DNA of 64,000 bases from a bacterium. GTDB lineage: Bacteria; Desulfobacterota; Deferrisomatia; Deferrisomatales; Deferrisomataceae. The DNA is taken from positions 1-64,000 of the forward strand of contig JALUTY010000122.1 in the NCBI GenBank assembly GCA_027021615.1. Reading direction: 5' to 3'. The stretch's first letter is position 1; every line of letters starts with the position of its first letter. Of this stretch, positions 36,805 through 45,335 are shown one piece after another. The position numbers and the translations under genes were made by a program. The notes beneath the pieces were generated by a model, which did no database searches, was not told where the DNA came from, and was given only the letters and a program-made list of their open reading frames with translations.

Positions 36805-38820
36805 ATGAAAGACATCCGAAACTTTGGAATCTTCGCCCACATCGACGCCGGAAAGACCACCCTTTCCGAGCGGATCCTCTACTACACGGGCCGCACCCAC
36901 AAGATCGGCGAGGTCCACGACGGCCAGGCCGTCATGGACTGGATGCGCCAGGAGCAGGAGCGGGGCATCACCATCACCGCGGCCACTACCCGGGTGGAGT
37001 GGAAGGGGCACCGCCTGAATCTGATCGACACCCCTGGCCACGTGGACTTCACGGTGGAGGTGGAGCGGTCGCTGCGGGTGCTCGACGGCGCCGTGATCGT
37101 GCTCGAGGCGGTCTCGGGCGTCCAACCCCAGACCGAGACGATCTGGCGCCAGGCCGACCGGTACCGCGTTCCGCGGATCGTGTTCGTGAACAAGATGGAC
37201 CGGGTGGGGGCCGACTTCGGCCGCAGCGTGGACAGCGTGCGCGAGAGGTTGGGCGCCGTGCCCGTGCCGGTGGTGACCCCCCTGGGCGCCGAGGCGCGGT
37301 TTCGCGCCTGCCTCGACCTGCTCCGGGGCGAGGTGCTGGAGTGGGACGATGCGGACCGGGGCGCCACCATGACCCGCCGGGCCCCCGAGGGGGACGAGGT
37401 CGCCGAGCTGGAGACCCGGCGCGAGGCCCTGCTGGAGGCCCTGGCCGACTTCGACGACGCCGTGGCCGAGGCGTTCCTCGAAGGAACCTGGCCCGATCCG
37501 AATGAGCTCCGCAAGGTGCTCCGGCGCGAGACCCTGGCGGGCCGGATCGTGCCGGTGCTGGCGGGGTCGGCGCTGCGGAACAAGGGGGTGCAGCCGGTGC
37601 TGGACGCCGTGGTGGACTACCTGCCGAGCCCCCTGGACGTGCCCCCCATCCGCGGGGTCCATCCGGACACCGGGGCCGAGGAGGTGCGCCGGGCCTCCGA
37701 GAAGGAGCCGTTCGCGGCCCTGGCGTTCAAGATCCAGCAGGACGTGGGCCGCAAGCTCACCTACGTGCGGGTGTACTCCGGCGTGTTCCGCGGGGGACGG
37801 CTGTACAACGCCACCCGGCGCAAGGTGGAGAAGCCGGCCGCGGTCCTGCGCCTCCACGCCGACAAGAAGGAGCGGGAGGTGGAGGCCCGGGCCGGCGACA
37901 TCATCGCTCTGACCGGGCTCAAGTGGACGGTCACCGGCGACACCCTGTGCGACCAGGACCATCCCCTGCTCCTCGAGACCATCGCGTTCGCCCCGCCGGT
38001 GATCAGCGTGGCCGTGGAGCCGGAGCGCAGCCAGGACGAGGCCAAGCTCCTGGAGGTGCTGGAGCGCCTGGAGGAGGAGGACCCCACCTTCCACCACGAG
38101 GTGAACGAGGAGACCGGCCAGACCCTCATCTCGGGCATGGGCGAGCTCCACCTGGAGGTACTGGTGCGCCGGATGAAGGACGACTACAACCTGCCGGTGC
38201 ACGTGGGCCGGCCCCAGGTGGTGTACAAGGAGACCGTGGAGGGCGGGGCCGAGGCCGAGGCCACCTTCGACCGCGCCCTGGGCGACAAGCGCCACTGGGC
38301 CACGGTGCGGGTGCGGGTGGCCGCGGCCGACCGGGGCGCCGGAAACCGCGTCACCCTGGCCCCGGCCGGGGAGCTGCCCGAGGCGGTGGCCCAGGCCGTG
38401 GAGCAGGGGATCCGGGAGGCCTGGCTCAGCGGCGAGCTCGGCGGCTACCCCGTGGAGGACGTGGAGGTCGAGGTGCTCTCCGTGGCGTTCGACCCCGAGA
38501 ACCCCAGCGAGATGGCATGCAAGGTGGCCGCGAACCAGGCGTTCCGCGAGGCGTGCCGGAGCGCCGGCCCGGTGCAGCTCGAGCCGATCATGCGGGTCCA
38601 GATCCAGGTGCCCGACGAGAACGTGGGTGACGTGATCGGCGACATCAACGCCCGCCGGGGCGAGGTGCGGGGCATGAGCACCGGGGCCGGCATCACCGAG
38701 GTGGAGGCCCTGGTGCCCCTGAGGAGGATGTTCGGCTACTCCACCGACCTCCGGTCCAAGACCCAGGGCCGGGGCACCTTCCAGATGCTGTTCGAGCGGT
38801 ACGACCGGGTGACGGGGTGA
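36805..38820 (+). CDS. Elongation factor G-like translational GTPase
   Basis: 671 residues from ATG 36805 (weak ribosome-binding site, ggag). G motifs are intact: [39 protein letters not shown] and [14 protein letters not shown] domains II-V follow, with the tip region of domain IV in [24 protein letters not shown] and the C-terminal [37 protein letters not shown]. It is not beside rpsL, rpsG or tuf, so it is probably a second EF-G (EF-G2-type) used in translocation or ribosome recycling. The classical fusA is not in the window. Confidence 0.85.
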   Translation: MKDIRNFGIFAHIDAGKTTLSERILYYTGRTHKIGEVHDGQAVMDWMRQEQERGITITAATTRVEWKGHRLNLIDTPGHVDFTVEVERSLRVLDGAVIVLEAVSGVQPQTETIWRQADRYRVPRIVFVNKMDRVGADFGRSVDSVRERLGAVPVPVVTPLGAEARFRACLDLLRGEVLEWDDADRGATMTRRAPEGDEVAELETRREALLEALADFDDAVAEAFLEGTWPDPNELRKVLRRETLAGRIVPVLAGSALRNKGVQPVLDAVVDYLPSPLDVPPIRGVHPDTGAEEVRRASEKEPFAALAFKIQQDVGRKLTYVRVYSGVFRGGRLYNATRRKVEKPAAVLRLHADKKEREVEARAGDIIALTGLKWTVTGDTLCDQDHPLLLETIAFAPPVISVAVEPERSQDEAKLLEVLERLEEEDPTFHHEVNEETGQTLISGMGELHLEVLVRRMKDDYNLPVHVGRPQVVYKETVEGGAEAEATFDRALGDKRHWATVRVRVAAADRGAGNRVTLAPAGELPEAVAQAVEQGIREAWLSGELGGYPVEDVEVEVLSVAFDPENPSEMACKVAANQAFREACRSAGPVQLEPIMRVQIQVPDENVGDVIGDINARRGEVRGMSTGAGITEVEALVPLRRMFGYSTDLRSKTQGRGTFQMLFERYDRVTG

Positions 38821-39515
38821 CCCCGACCCCCCCGCTCCCCATCCTCTATCAAGACGATGCCTGCGTGGCAGTGGCCAAGCCCGCAGGGCTCCTGGTCCAC
38901 CCCGTGCCCAAGATCCGGGAGAAGGACTCGGTCCTTCGGCGATTGAGGGACCACCTGGGCCGATGGGTCTACCCCGTGCACCGGCTCGACCGGGCCACCT
39001 CGGGGGCCCTGGTGATGGCCCTGAGCCCCGAGGCGGCGCAGGTTCTCGCAGGGGCGTTCCGGGAGGGTCGGGTGGAGAAGGTCTACCACGCGGTGGTCCG
39101 GGGATGGACCGACCCGGAGGGGGAGATCGACCGGCCCCTCAAGGACAAGGAGACCGGGGCGGTGCGGCCGGCCCGCACCCGGTACCGCCGCCTGGCCACG
39201 GCCGAGCTCCCGATCCCGGTGGAGCCGTTCCCCACGGCCCGGTACAGCATGCTGGAGGTCCGGCCGCTCACCGGCCGCACCCACCAGATCCGCCGGCACC
39301 TCTCGGGCATCGCCCACCCGGTCGTGGGCGACACGGTCCACGGCGACGGTCGCCACAACCGCATGTTCCGCGAGCACCTCGGCGTGCCGGGTCTGCTGCT
39401 CCACGCCCGGGTCCTGGTCTTTCCCTCCCCGGCCACGGGCGAGCCGGTCCGGGTCACCGCTCCCTTCGACGAACGCTGGCGCAGGGCCCTGGACGCGTTG
39501 GGATGGACGGGCTAG
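38817..39515 (+). CDS. RluA-family RNA pseudouridine synthase
   Basis: 232 residues from GTG 38817, overlapping the EF-G-like gene by four bases. The catalytic Asp lies in [31 protein letters not shown] at the start and [26 protein letters not shown] are family motifs. No S4 domain is present, and its size and motifs fit TruC (tRNA U65) or similar small RluA members; the exact target is inferred. It is followed by an integrase remnant, so it marks the left border of the AT-richer islet. Confidence 0.85.
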   Translation: MTPTPPLPILYQDDACVAVAKPAGLLVHPVPKIREKDSVLRRLRDHLGRWVYPVHRLDRATSGALVMALSPEAAQVLAGAFREGRVEKVYHAVVRGWTDPEGEIDRPLKDKETGAVRPARTRYRRLATAELPIPVEPFPTARYSMLEVRPLTGRTHQIRRHLSGIAHPVVGDTVHGDGRHNRMFREHLGVPGLLLHARVLVFPSPATGEPVRVTAPFDERWRRALDALGWTG

Positions 39516-39571
39516 TTCGAAGGATATTACCGCGGCTCGTAGTCCCCAGGTCCCCCCTTCAACCTCCCGAT

Positions 39572-39670
39572 CCCGCCGTGACGATCGTCCACGACCGGCA
39601 CTCCTACGACCGGGAGAAGCGCGAGGCGCTGGAGGCGTGGGAGAGGAGACTGAGGGAGATTGTTGGATAG
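39572..39670 (+). pseudogene. C-terminal remnant of a tyrosine recombinase (integrase)
   Basis: About 32 codons ending at TAG 39668-39670 encode VHDRHSYDREKREALEAWE followed by RRLREIVG, a C-terminal tail typical of phage/P4-type tyrosine recombinases. There is no catalytic domain upstream: the frame runs back into non-homologous sequence antisense or out of frame to the pseudouridine synthase. Immediately downstream the base composition falls sharply. I read it as the relic of an integrase at the edge of an acquired islet. Short length keeps this tentative. Confidence 0.55.
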
Positions 39671-39740
39671 TCGCAGGAACAATAATCAGTCTACGACAAC
39701 AGCCTCTCTAGTTCAAAAGACTCCTTCAATATTTTGCTGT

Positions 39741-40166
39741 TTATCCTGTCGTTTCTTCCTCGTCTTTGCCTTCCGTTTGTTTTACAATCAAGGGCAATTC
39801 TGCCACTTTCTTATATCTTTTGCCTATATGTTGAAAAATCTGAAAAATGTAGGTCCCGACATGCTTGATTTTGAAGCCCGTAACCGTTAAAATAGTTCTA
39901 TGTCCTGCAAAAGGGGCCAGTTCCGGGATCTCTCCTTGGACGGGGGTCTCCTTTGTCCCATCTGGATACACAACGGTAAGCTTAAACTTTGAATTGGATG
40001 GGTCTTTAGAGTCGTTGAGCCAGTACGTGCTAATGGTTAGAAGAGGCAGAATCCCAGGAAGTTTGTCCACCAGGATGCTTTCGTAACACATAAAATGCGA
40101 TATTCTGTTTGTTTCCTTATCGACAATAGAGCGTTCGCATAGAACGGACCATATATGACGAATCAT
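39741..40166 (-). CDS. Unknown protein resembling the DUF6941 family
   Basis: 141 residues; ATG 40166 has aggagg eight bases upstream. The N-terminus (WSVLCERSIVDKETNRISHF) resembles DUF6941 proteins; the rest is beta-rich (KFKLTVVYPDGTKETPV, TILTVTGFKIKHVGTYIFQI), like a small beta-sandwich. The family's function is unknown. It lies 12 bp after hicB on the same strand, so it is probably the third gene of the hicA-hicB operon. Codon use is AT-richer than the surroundings, supporting acquisition with the toxin-antitoxin pair. Confidence 0.7.
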   Translation of the reverse strand: MIRHIWSVLCERSIVDKETNRISHFMCYESILVDKLPGILPLLTISTYWLNDSKDPSNSKFKLTVVYPDGTKETPVQGEIPELAPFAGHRTILTVTGFKIKHVGTYIFQIFQHIGKRYKKVAELPLIVKQTEGKDEEETTG

Positions 40167-40178
40167 GCGAAAGCCTCC

Positions 40179-40685
40179 TCAATGGACCCCGGTCAGCGTG
40201 ACGAAACGCGTATCAGTTGCAGTCAGATCGGTGGGTTCGACCACGTCGGGGGCTTTTTTGAGGATCTTTACCTCCGAGCTGGACTGGAAAACATTGAAAT
40301 CGAACAACGACTTCGGACGCCGTAAGACCACCTGGAAGACTGGCCGAGATTGTCTGCGCAGAGCATGCTGTTCAGAGAGCAGGGAAACAATGTAAGTGTT
40401 CAGAGAAACACCCTCCCGCTTTGCGGCTTCGGCCAGACCAGCGTGGAGACTTTTCGGAAGCCGCAAGCGAAGTTGTCCGCTGTAATGTTGGATCTTCTCC
40501 GGTTCCGGGACCGGGTCGCCGCATTCCCGCATAACCTGTAAGAACCCTTCTCGGGCAACCTCAAGCTCCTGAACAGCTTCCTCCTTAGTGGCTCCGAATG
40601 CGCTGAGCCCTGGAAACTCTTCGGACGTCGCAATAAACGCGTCGTCTTCGTCGCTCCATCGGACCACAACTGAATACTTGTTCAT
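40179..40685 (-). CDS. hicB: HicB-family antitoxin
   Basis: 168 residues. The N-terminal HicB fold (YSVVVRWSDEDDAFIATSEEFPGLSAFGATKEEAVQEL, ~4-60) is the degenerate RNase-H-like domain that blocks HicA. It is followed by a ribbon-helix-helix-like DNA-binding segment (RLRLPKSLHAGLAEAAKREG then VSLNTYIVSLLSE, ~71-105) and a ~60-residue tail ending KKAPDVVEPTDLTATDTRF, longer than usual. Its ATG overlaps the hicA stop (ATGA), so toxin and antitoxin are coupled. It should bind its own promoter; paired palindromes lie at the hicA start. Confidence 0.85.
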   Translation of the reverse strand: MNKYSVVVRWSDEDDAFIATSEEFPGLSAFGATKEEAVQELEVAREGFLQVMRECGDPVPEPEKIQHYSGQLRLRLPKSLHAGLAEAAKREGVSLNTYIVSLLSEQHALRRQSRPVFQVVLRRPKSLFDFNVFQSSSEVKILKKAPDVVEPTDLTATDTRFVTLTGVH

Positions 40686-40948
40686 GACTCCCCCTCCATA
40701 TCTAGACCCAGTACCTCAATGTGCTGCAAGACTTGACGCACCTGATAGGGCTTAGCCTTGCCTGTCTTGTTTTCTTGGATGCTTACCGTTACGGGGGCTG
40801 GATTCTCAAGGCGGTAAATGAAATGGCTCCCGTTCACGCGCGCTAGGCGCATTCCGGCACATTCGCATAATCTCTTGAGTTCATCAAACCGGAGCCCCTG
40901 CGGATTTCGCCGCGCTTTGTCGAGCAGCTTTCGGCATCGTGGTGTCAC
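40682..40948 (-). CDS. hicA: HicA-family mRNA interferase toxin
   Basis: 88 residues from GTG 40948 (aggggg upstream). The dsRBD-like HicA fold shows LRFDELKRLCECAGMRLARV, the active-site His in NGSHFIYRLENP, and KPYQVRQVLQHIEVLGL. HicA cleaves mRNA when free of HicB. hicA precedes hicB, the usual order. The start overlaps a 9-bp palindrome, so autoregulation by HicB is plausible. The catalytic His is present, so the toxin is probably functional. Confidence 0.8.
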   Translation of the reverse strand: MTPRCRKLLDKARRNPQGLRFDELKRLCECAGMRLARVNGSHFIYRLENPAPVTVSIQENKTGKAKPYQVRQVLQHIEVLGLDMEGES

Positions 40949-40977
40949 CGTGTGCCCCCTGCCCAGATGGTGACACC
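40941..40977. promoter_or_regulatory. Paired 9-bp palindromes at the hicA start (candidate operator)
   Basis: GGTGTCACC at 40941-40949 and GGTGACACC at 40969-40977 are each near-palindromic and are perfect inverted repeats of each other, 28 bp apart start to start. The first overlaps the hicA GTG. HicB-type antitoxins with a C-terminal ribbon-helix-helix domain bind paired operators of this sort. That this is the HicB operator is inference. Confidence 0.5.
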
Positions 40978-41123
40978 GCGGACGGTACCACCATTGCTTA
41001 TGGGCGTCAATGAGTGTTTCGGCTTTTGCGGTTGAAAACTTAAGCTTTTTCGAGCCGAGTGCCGACCGCGTCAAGGCGCGGCTTTACGCCTCCCCCTCCT
41101 CCACTTCCACGGCGATCTGGGCC

Positions 41124-41387
41124 CTAGAGCAACTTGACCAGGGCGGCAACGACGGCAGCTTGGGCCAGGAGCAGGCCGGTGACCCAGCGGATGGTCTCGG
41201 CCTTGGCCTGGTGGATGGCGAGCTTGAGCTGGACCTCCAGTTCCTTGAGGTCGCGCTTGGTGGCGAACTCGCTCTCGATGATCTCGGCCAACACCTCCGC
41301 CTGGACCTCGGCCTGTTCCTCGGTGAACCCAACGGCCTTCAGCCGCTTGGCGTACTGGAGGGTGTCGAACGGAAGGGTGGTCGGCAT
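41124..41387 (-). CDS. DUF1640-like coiled-coil membrane protein
   Basis: 87 residues; ATG 41387 has ggagg upstream. AVGFTEEQAEVQAEVLAEII is followed by a charged coiled coil (ESEFATKRDLKELEVQLKLAIHQAKAET) and one C-terminal transmembrane helix (~67-87), the layout of DUF1640/CCDC90-like proteins, which are common in Proteobacteria and related to mitochondrial MCUR1. Function in bacteria is unknown. GC is near the chromosomal level, so it lies at the right edge of, or just outside, the AT-rich islet. Confidence 0.75.
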   Translation of the reverse strand: MPTTLPFDTLQYAKRLKAVGFTEEQAEVQAEVLAEIIESEFATKRDLKELEVQLKLAIHQAKAETIRWVTGLLLAQAAVVAALVKLL

Positions 41388-41537
41388 GGGCGAAGCGCCT
41401 CCGTGGGTCGCCTTGGCACGATTGCCGGGACCCTATCGGGAGCCCCAGGAATTGTCAATGCTGGCGAGGCATTTCGAGTGCGCATATCTCCCCCCCTCCC
41501 CGCCCTGGGAGCGACGCAGGCGAGCAAAAGGCGGAGC

Positions 41538-42092
41538 CTACTTCATCCCAACGGCAGCAATCCCGCGGGTCACATCCTGGAAGGCCAGGAGGCATGAGAG
41601 GTCGGCGGGGTCCAGTCGCGCGCGCTGGGTCAGGACCTCCCCCTTGATCTCGATCAGCACGCGTCGCGCCGAGGTGATGCGGTCAAGGTCCTCCGGGCTC
41701 GCTTCGCAGAAGGTGGTCTCGAACGCTTCGCCGGTGTCCGTGATGTTGCGCCGGCCGTCGCTTCCCGTGCACGTCAGGACGATCTTGTCCCCGTCGGCGA
41801 TGAACGTCATGGCTTTGCCCGGCGAGAGAAATGCCCAAGTCGGGCCCACCCACTGGGCGAAGAATCCCAGCTTGAAGCCTCTTCTGTCGCTTGTTGCCGA
41901 TGCGCCGAGATACCAGATGCCGTTCTGAACGGCGCCCCCGCTGAGGATCAGGGAGTCGAGGACCACGCATTGGGCGTCTTGCAACGGGTCCTTCCACTTT
42001 CGGATCGGGCAGAGAGGCCCGCCTGCGAACGCCCCGGAACCGACCAGACATAGAACCGCCCCCAGAAAAACGCCCCTCCATACCCCCTTCAC
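41538..42092 (-). CDS. Secreted protein of unknown function
   Basis: 184 residues from GTG 42092 (preceded by aggggg). A signal peptide (~1-23, ending GAFA-GGP) suggests periplasmic location. The mature part has three or four Cys residues (PLCPIRK, AQCVVLD, LTCTGSD, TFCEASP) that could form disulfides, and beta-strand patterning (KAMTFIADGDKIVLTCTGSDG). No family recognised. It lies between the DUF1640-like gene and tRNA-Leu. Confidence 0.65.
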   Translation of the reverse strand: MKGVWRGVFLGAVLCLVGSGAFAGGPLCPIRKWKDPLQDAQCVVLDSLILSGGAVQNGIWYLGASATSDRRGFKLGFFAQWVGPTWAFLSPGKAMTFIADGDKIVLTCTGSDGRRNITDTGEAFETTFCEASPEDLDRITSARRVLIEIKGEVLTQRARLDPADLSCLLAFQDVTRGIAAVGMK

Positions 42093-42463
42093 GTGAACGC
42101 CCCCTTGATAGGTGAAAGGTTACCCCGGCTTCCTCGCCAGTTACACCGCCTGCCCGATCACCCGGAATCCGGGCACCCCTCTGTGATCCCCCCATGCGTC
42201 GCCTTTTCCCCGCACGAGCACGGGCTGGCGAGCCTGGTCTGAACCACCCGGTCGGAAATGCAACCATGTTTCCGTGCCCTCGTCAATCAGGATCAGAACC
42301 AAACCGCGGGCGTCTGGGCAAGAGCGGTTCCGTTGGCTGGTCGGAGGCGCATGGGGAGGAACGCTCGGTTGAACGGCCGCGTTTGAGCGTGAGGAAGCGC
42401 TCATGGGCGCACGTCTGTCGGGGCGGGAAAACCACCGGATCAAGGAACCAAACGAAGAATCAT
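42093..42463. other. Spacer without recognised gene
   Basis: The 371 bp between the secreted protein and tRNA-Leu contain short open frames on both strands. One minus-strand frame ends GVPGFRVIGQAV, faintly recalling the C-terminal GFRV of SUMF1-type proteins, but it lacks the rest of the domain and a good start. I see no repeat element of the families described here and no promoter I would defend. Confidence 0.4.
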
Positions 42464-42550
42464 TGGTGCCCGGGGCGGGATTCGAACCCGCACGGCCTTG
42501 CGGCCTAGGGATTTTAAGTCCCTTGTGTCTACCCGTTCCACCACCCGGGC
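42464..42550 (-). tRNA. tRNA-Leu(TAA)
   Basis: The 87-nt cloverleaf read on the minus strand begins GCCCGGGTGG and ends with encoded CCA. The anticodon arm reads gggacTTAAAAtccc, anticodon TAA, with a long variable arm (aggccgcaaggccgt) typical of class II leucine tRNA and a T-arm ggttcgaatcc. The acceptor arms pair (GCCCGGG with cccgggc). It lies alone, 53 bp from the SGNH hydrolase gene; I found no duplicated 3' end that would mark an att site. Confidence 0.95.
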
Positions 42551-42602
42551 CCGGCACGGAAAGATAGCACCGCGGCGCGGCTCCCCTCAAGATGCGGTGC
42601 GG

Positions 42603-43232
42603 TCAGTCCACCGCACCGGCCCGGCGGAGCAGGGAGGCCAGTGCCTCTGCGATGCGCCGGTACCCTCGAGCATTGGGGTGAATCGGGTCGCTCTTCAGTG
42701 CCGGGGCGGTCAGTACCTCTCGCAGCACCTCGGCTTCGACGGGGATCCCGAACTCTTCGCCCAGATCCTCGTAGAGATCCGGCACCGGAACCAGAAGACC
42801 CGGCCGGGGCACGGCCACGAGCACGAGCTCTGCCCCGAACTCCCGAACGGTCTGGATCATTCGCCGCAGGTTGGCCTCCACGACTTTGGGCGGCGTCCCT
42901 CGCAGGAAGTCGTTCCCTCCCTCGCACAAGATCACGAGCCGCGGTCGGTGGGTTTTAAGGACGCCCGGAAGGCGACGAAGCCCTTCGGTCGTGGTCTCGC
43001 CGGGCCGCCCCGAGTTCAACACCGGCCGCCCGAGGAGCCGACCGAGCACCTCGGGATAGCTCTCCTCGGCCGGAGCACCGGTTCCGGCCGTGAGGCTGTC
43101 GCCGAGGGCGACCACCGTGTCGTCCGGGGCGAGGGGCGAGAGCCGGGGTTCGTCCCGAGAGCAGGACCACAGCGCTCCGAGAACCCCGAGCAGCAGGACG
43201 AGGCCCGTTCGGCGGCAGGGCCGTCCCCTCAT
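42603..43232 (-). CDS. SGNH/GDSL hydrolase, lipoprotein-like arylesterase
   Basis: 209 residues. A hydrophobic N-terminus ending GALWSC suggests a lipobox (Cys24), placing it in the envelope. TVVALGDSLTAGTGAPAEESYP holds the catalytic Ser (GDSL), VILCEGGNDFL the block III Asn, and SDPIHPNARGY the Asp-His of the triad. This resembles TesA-type lysophospholipase/arylesterase. ATG 43232 overlaps the rtcA stop (ATGA), so it is probably translated with rtcA, an unexpected pairing. Confidence 0.85.
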   Translation of the reverse strand: MRGRPCRRTGLVLLLGVLGALWSCSRDEPRLSPLAPDDTVVALGDSLTAGTGAPAEESYPEVLGRLLGRPVLNSGRPGETTTEGLRRLPGVLKTHRPRLVILCEGGNDFLRGTPPKVVEANLRRMIQTVREFGAELVLVAVPRPGLLVPVPDLYEDLGEEFGIPVEAEVLREVLTAPALKSDPIHPNARGYRRIAEALASLLRRAGAVD

Positions 43233-44284
43233 CCCGGCTCGACCCCCCGCACCCGCACCCGGCCGGGCACCCCTTCCGGCGCGTCGATCTCGATCTCCAC
43301 CTCCGGGAGGAACCGGCGGATGACCCAGGCATTGGTGAGGAGATGCCGGGTGACGCGGGCGGTGAGGAACACGGACTCCTCCGGCACGAGGGCCAAGGGC
43401 AGCAGGAGCTGGTCGGCCAGATGAGGGTCCACGGACGCACGTGAGTCCAGGATCGCCAGTATCTCGTCCACGGCTTCGTCGGCAACCGCCTCGGCCGGCT
43501 TGCCCCGCTCGCCCAGGGCCGAGGCGCCCAGCGGCCCGGACTCGGTCTCGGCCCGGAGGAACACGTAGGCCCCCGGGCTGGGGGCATCCACCCGGCGCGC
43601 CTCGACCCGGGGCTCGAGCCCCTCGGCCCGAAGGCGCTCCCGCACCCGGTCGGCCGCACGACGGGAGACGTGTTCCGGCAGGCGCGCCGTGCCCACGACG
43701 GCGTGGATGCCTCGGAGCTCTCCCCTCTCCCCCAGCACCAAAGCCCTCCGCTCCGCAGCCGGCCCCAAGCGGGCGAAGATCTCCCCCCCTCCCCTCGGAT
43801 AGAACCCGGCCCGCCGCAGCTCCACCTGTACGGGAAAGCCCACCGAGGCGAGCGCCGGTACCCAGACCCGTTCAAGGTGCTCGAAGGGCGGGCTCCAGGG
43901 CACGTGGGTGCCGCCCGTCAGCCGCACGTCCGATGCCACATGGGTCAGGGCCAGCGGCAGGGCCACGGTGTGGAGCACGAGGGAGGTCGCGCCAGCGGTC
44001 CCGATGTCCCACCGGTACGACTCGGGAAACAGGCCGCAGGGTTCGAACCGGAGCTCTTTCGACCCCCGTACGTCGCCTTCGACCCGGGCCCGGCCCACCT
44101 CGGCTGCGGCCCACACCGCGGTGAGATGCTGGGGGGCGAGCCCCGGCTTGGGACGGCGGGCGCGGATGTTCCGCAGCACCACCGGCCGCCGGGTGAGCAG
44201 GGAGAGCGCCAGAGAGGTGCGGAGCACCTGGCCCCCGCCTTCCCCGTAGGACCCGTCGATGGGTACCGCTTCCGCCCGTGTCAT
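43229..44284 (-). CDS. rtcA: RNA 3'-terminal phosphate cyclase
   Basis: 351 residues from ATG 44284 with GGAGGG upstream. IDGSYGEGGGQVLRTSLALS, FYPRGGGEI and the nucleophile region DPHLADQLLLPLAL (His288, the adenylated His) identify RtcA, which converts 3'-phosphate RNA ends to 2',3'-cyclic phosphate for ligation by RtcB. rtcB lies 1.4 kb away on the other strand, with a DUF1858 membrane protein between. The usual sigma-54 regulator RtcR is not in the window. It shares a 119-bp divergent promoter region with the DUF1858 gene. Confidence 0.92.
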   Translation of the reverse strand: MTRAEAVPIDGSYGEGGGQVLRTSLALSLLTRRPVVLRNIRARRPKPGLAPQHLTAVWAAAEVGRARVEGDVRGSKELRFEPCGLFPESYRWDIGTAGATSLVLHTVALPLALTHVASDVRLTGGTHVPWSPPFEHLERVWVPALASVGFPVQVELRRAGFYPRGGGEIFARLGPAAERRALVLGERGELRGIHAVVGTARLPEHVSRRAADRVRERLRAEGLEPRVEARRVDAPSPGAYVFLRAETESGPLGASALGERGKPAEAVADEAVDEILAILDSRASVDPHLADQLLLPLALVPEESVFLTARVTRHLLTNAWVIRRFLPEVEIEIDAPEGVPGRVRVRGVEPG

Positions 44285-44315
44285 GGGTGACCCTCCGGCA
44301 AGAATCCGTAGTGCG

Positions 44316-44329
44316 TTGACTCGGATCAA
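44316..44329. promoter_or_regulatory. FNR/CRP-family half-site pair (TTGAC-N4-ATCAA)
   Basis: TTGAC at 44316-44320 and ATCAA at 44325-44329 form an almost symmetric site matching the FNR-type consensus (TTGAT-N4-ATCAA) except for one base. It sits in the divergent spacer between rtcA and the haem-type DUF1858 gene. A weak sigma-70-like pair TTTACG (44341) and TAGAAT (44363) follows toward the DUF1858 gene. Anaerobic or NO-responsive control of that gene is inference. Confidence 0.45.
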
Positions 44330-44403
44330 AGCGACCTTTGTTTACGGGGAATACGGTAACGGTAGAATCAGGAAACGCAACCCCGGGGGGATGGAGGTGC
44401 CCC

Positions 44404-45255
44404 ATGGATCGATACACGAAGGGCTTTGTCATCGCGTCGGTGATCTATCTCGCTTTGGCATCCGGGCTGGGGCTCTGGATGGGCATGGGGGACGCTCCGG
44501 GCTGGGCCCGGTTCGGCCACGTGCACTTCAACCTGCTCGGGTTCATGGCCATGATGGTCTACGGGGTGGGGTACTTCGTGCTGCCCCGGTTCAACGCCCG
44601 GGAGCTCCGGTGGCCCGGGTGGGTGGGCCTCCACTTCTGGATCTCCAACGTGGGGCTGGTGGGAATGGTGGCCGCGTACCCTGCCGAGTCGCCGGCGGCG
44701 TTCGGGCTGTTCTCGGGGTTAAGCGTGCTGGGGGTGGTTCTGTTCGCGGTGAACATCGCGGCGACCCTGCTGGCGCCGGCACCCCAGGAGGCGGCGCCCC
44801 AGGGGTCCTCGCCCGCCGAGCCCCCGGTCCCTGAGATCGGGCCCGACACCCGGGTGGGGGCGATCCTTTCCCGGTGGCCGGAGGCGGCCGAGGTGTTCGT
44901 GCGGCACGGGTTTCAGGGCCTGGCCGATCCCGAGCACCGGGAGCAGGTGAAGGGGCTGCCCATCACCGTGGCCATGGCGTGCCAGCGCCACGGGGTGGAC
45001 GTGGCCATCCTGCTAGCCGAGTTGCGTCGGGTCGTGGGGGCGGCCCCGGCATCCGCCGGCCCGGCGGTGGGCCCGGAGGACGTGATCGGAGACGTGCTGG
45101 CCCGATACCCCTCCACCGAGGCCGTGTTCCGGAGGTACTACGGCTCCGGGTGCTTCTCGTGCCCCGGCCAGAAGACCGAGACCATCCGTCAGAGTGCCCT
45201 GATCCACAACGTGGATCTGGACCGGCTGCTCGAGGACCTGAACCGGTCGGTGTGA
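44404..45255 (+). CDS. Membrane protein with cbb3-subunit-I-like N-terminus and two DUF1858 domains
   Basis: 283 residues from ATG 44404 (ggaggt upstream). Residues ~1-135 form four transmembrane helices; HVHFNLLGFMAMMVYGVGYFVLPRF resembles the haem-binding first subunit of cbb3 oxidases and NO reductases. Two DUF1858 domains follow: the first (~155-220) lacks cysteines, the second (~235-283) has SGCFSCPGQKTETI with a CxxC. DUF1858 partners with hybrid-cluster and ScdA/YtfE-type proteins that respond to NO or O2. I infer a haem- or NO-linked membrane sensor or reductase partner. An FNR-like site lies upstream. Confidence 0.75.
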   Translation: MDRYTKGFVIASVIYLALASGLGLWMGMGDAPGWARFGHVHFNLLGFMAMMVYGVGYFVLPRFNARELRWPGWVGLHFWISNVGLVGMVAAYPAESPAAFGLFSGLSVLGVVLFAVNIAATLLAPAPQEAAPQGSSPAEPPVPEIGPDTRVGAILSRWPEAAEVFVRHGFQGLADPEHREQVKGLPITVAMACQRHGVDVAILLAELRRVVGAAPASAGPAVGPEDVIGDVLARYPSTEAVFRRYYGSGCFSCPGQKTETIRQSALIHNVDLDRLLEDLNRSV

Positions 45256-45335
45256 TCGGCCCGCGATCCTGCCTGTTCCAAGGGTGGCGGCGCGGTACAA
45301 TGGGAACCCGCAGGGCCATGGGTTTCCCACTCATG

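Noticed and set aside
42141-42450. Possible SUMF1-type protein fragment on the minus strand
   Set aside because: Only a short GFRV-like ending resembles the family; no WN/RGGSW core, no convincing start, and the frame runs through the tRNA gene.
42464-42550. tRNA-Leu as attachment site for the islet at 39.6-41.1 kb
   Set aside because: No duplicated tRNA 3' sequence occurs near 39.5 kb, and the integrase remnant is at the far end with chromosomal-type genes between.
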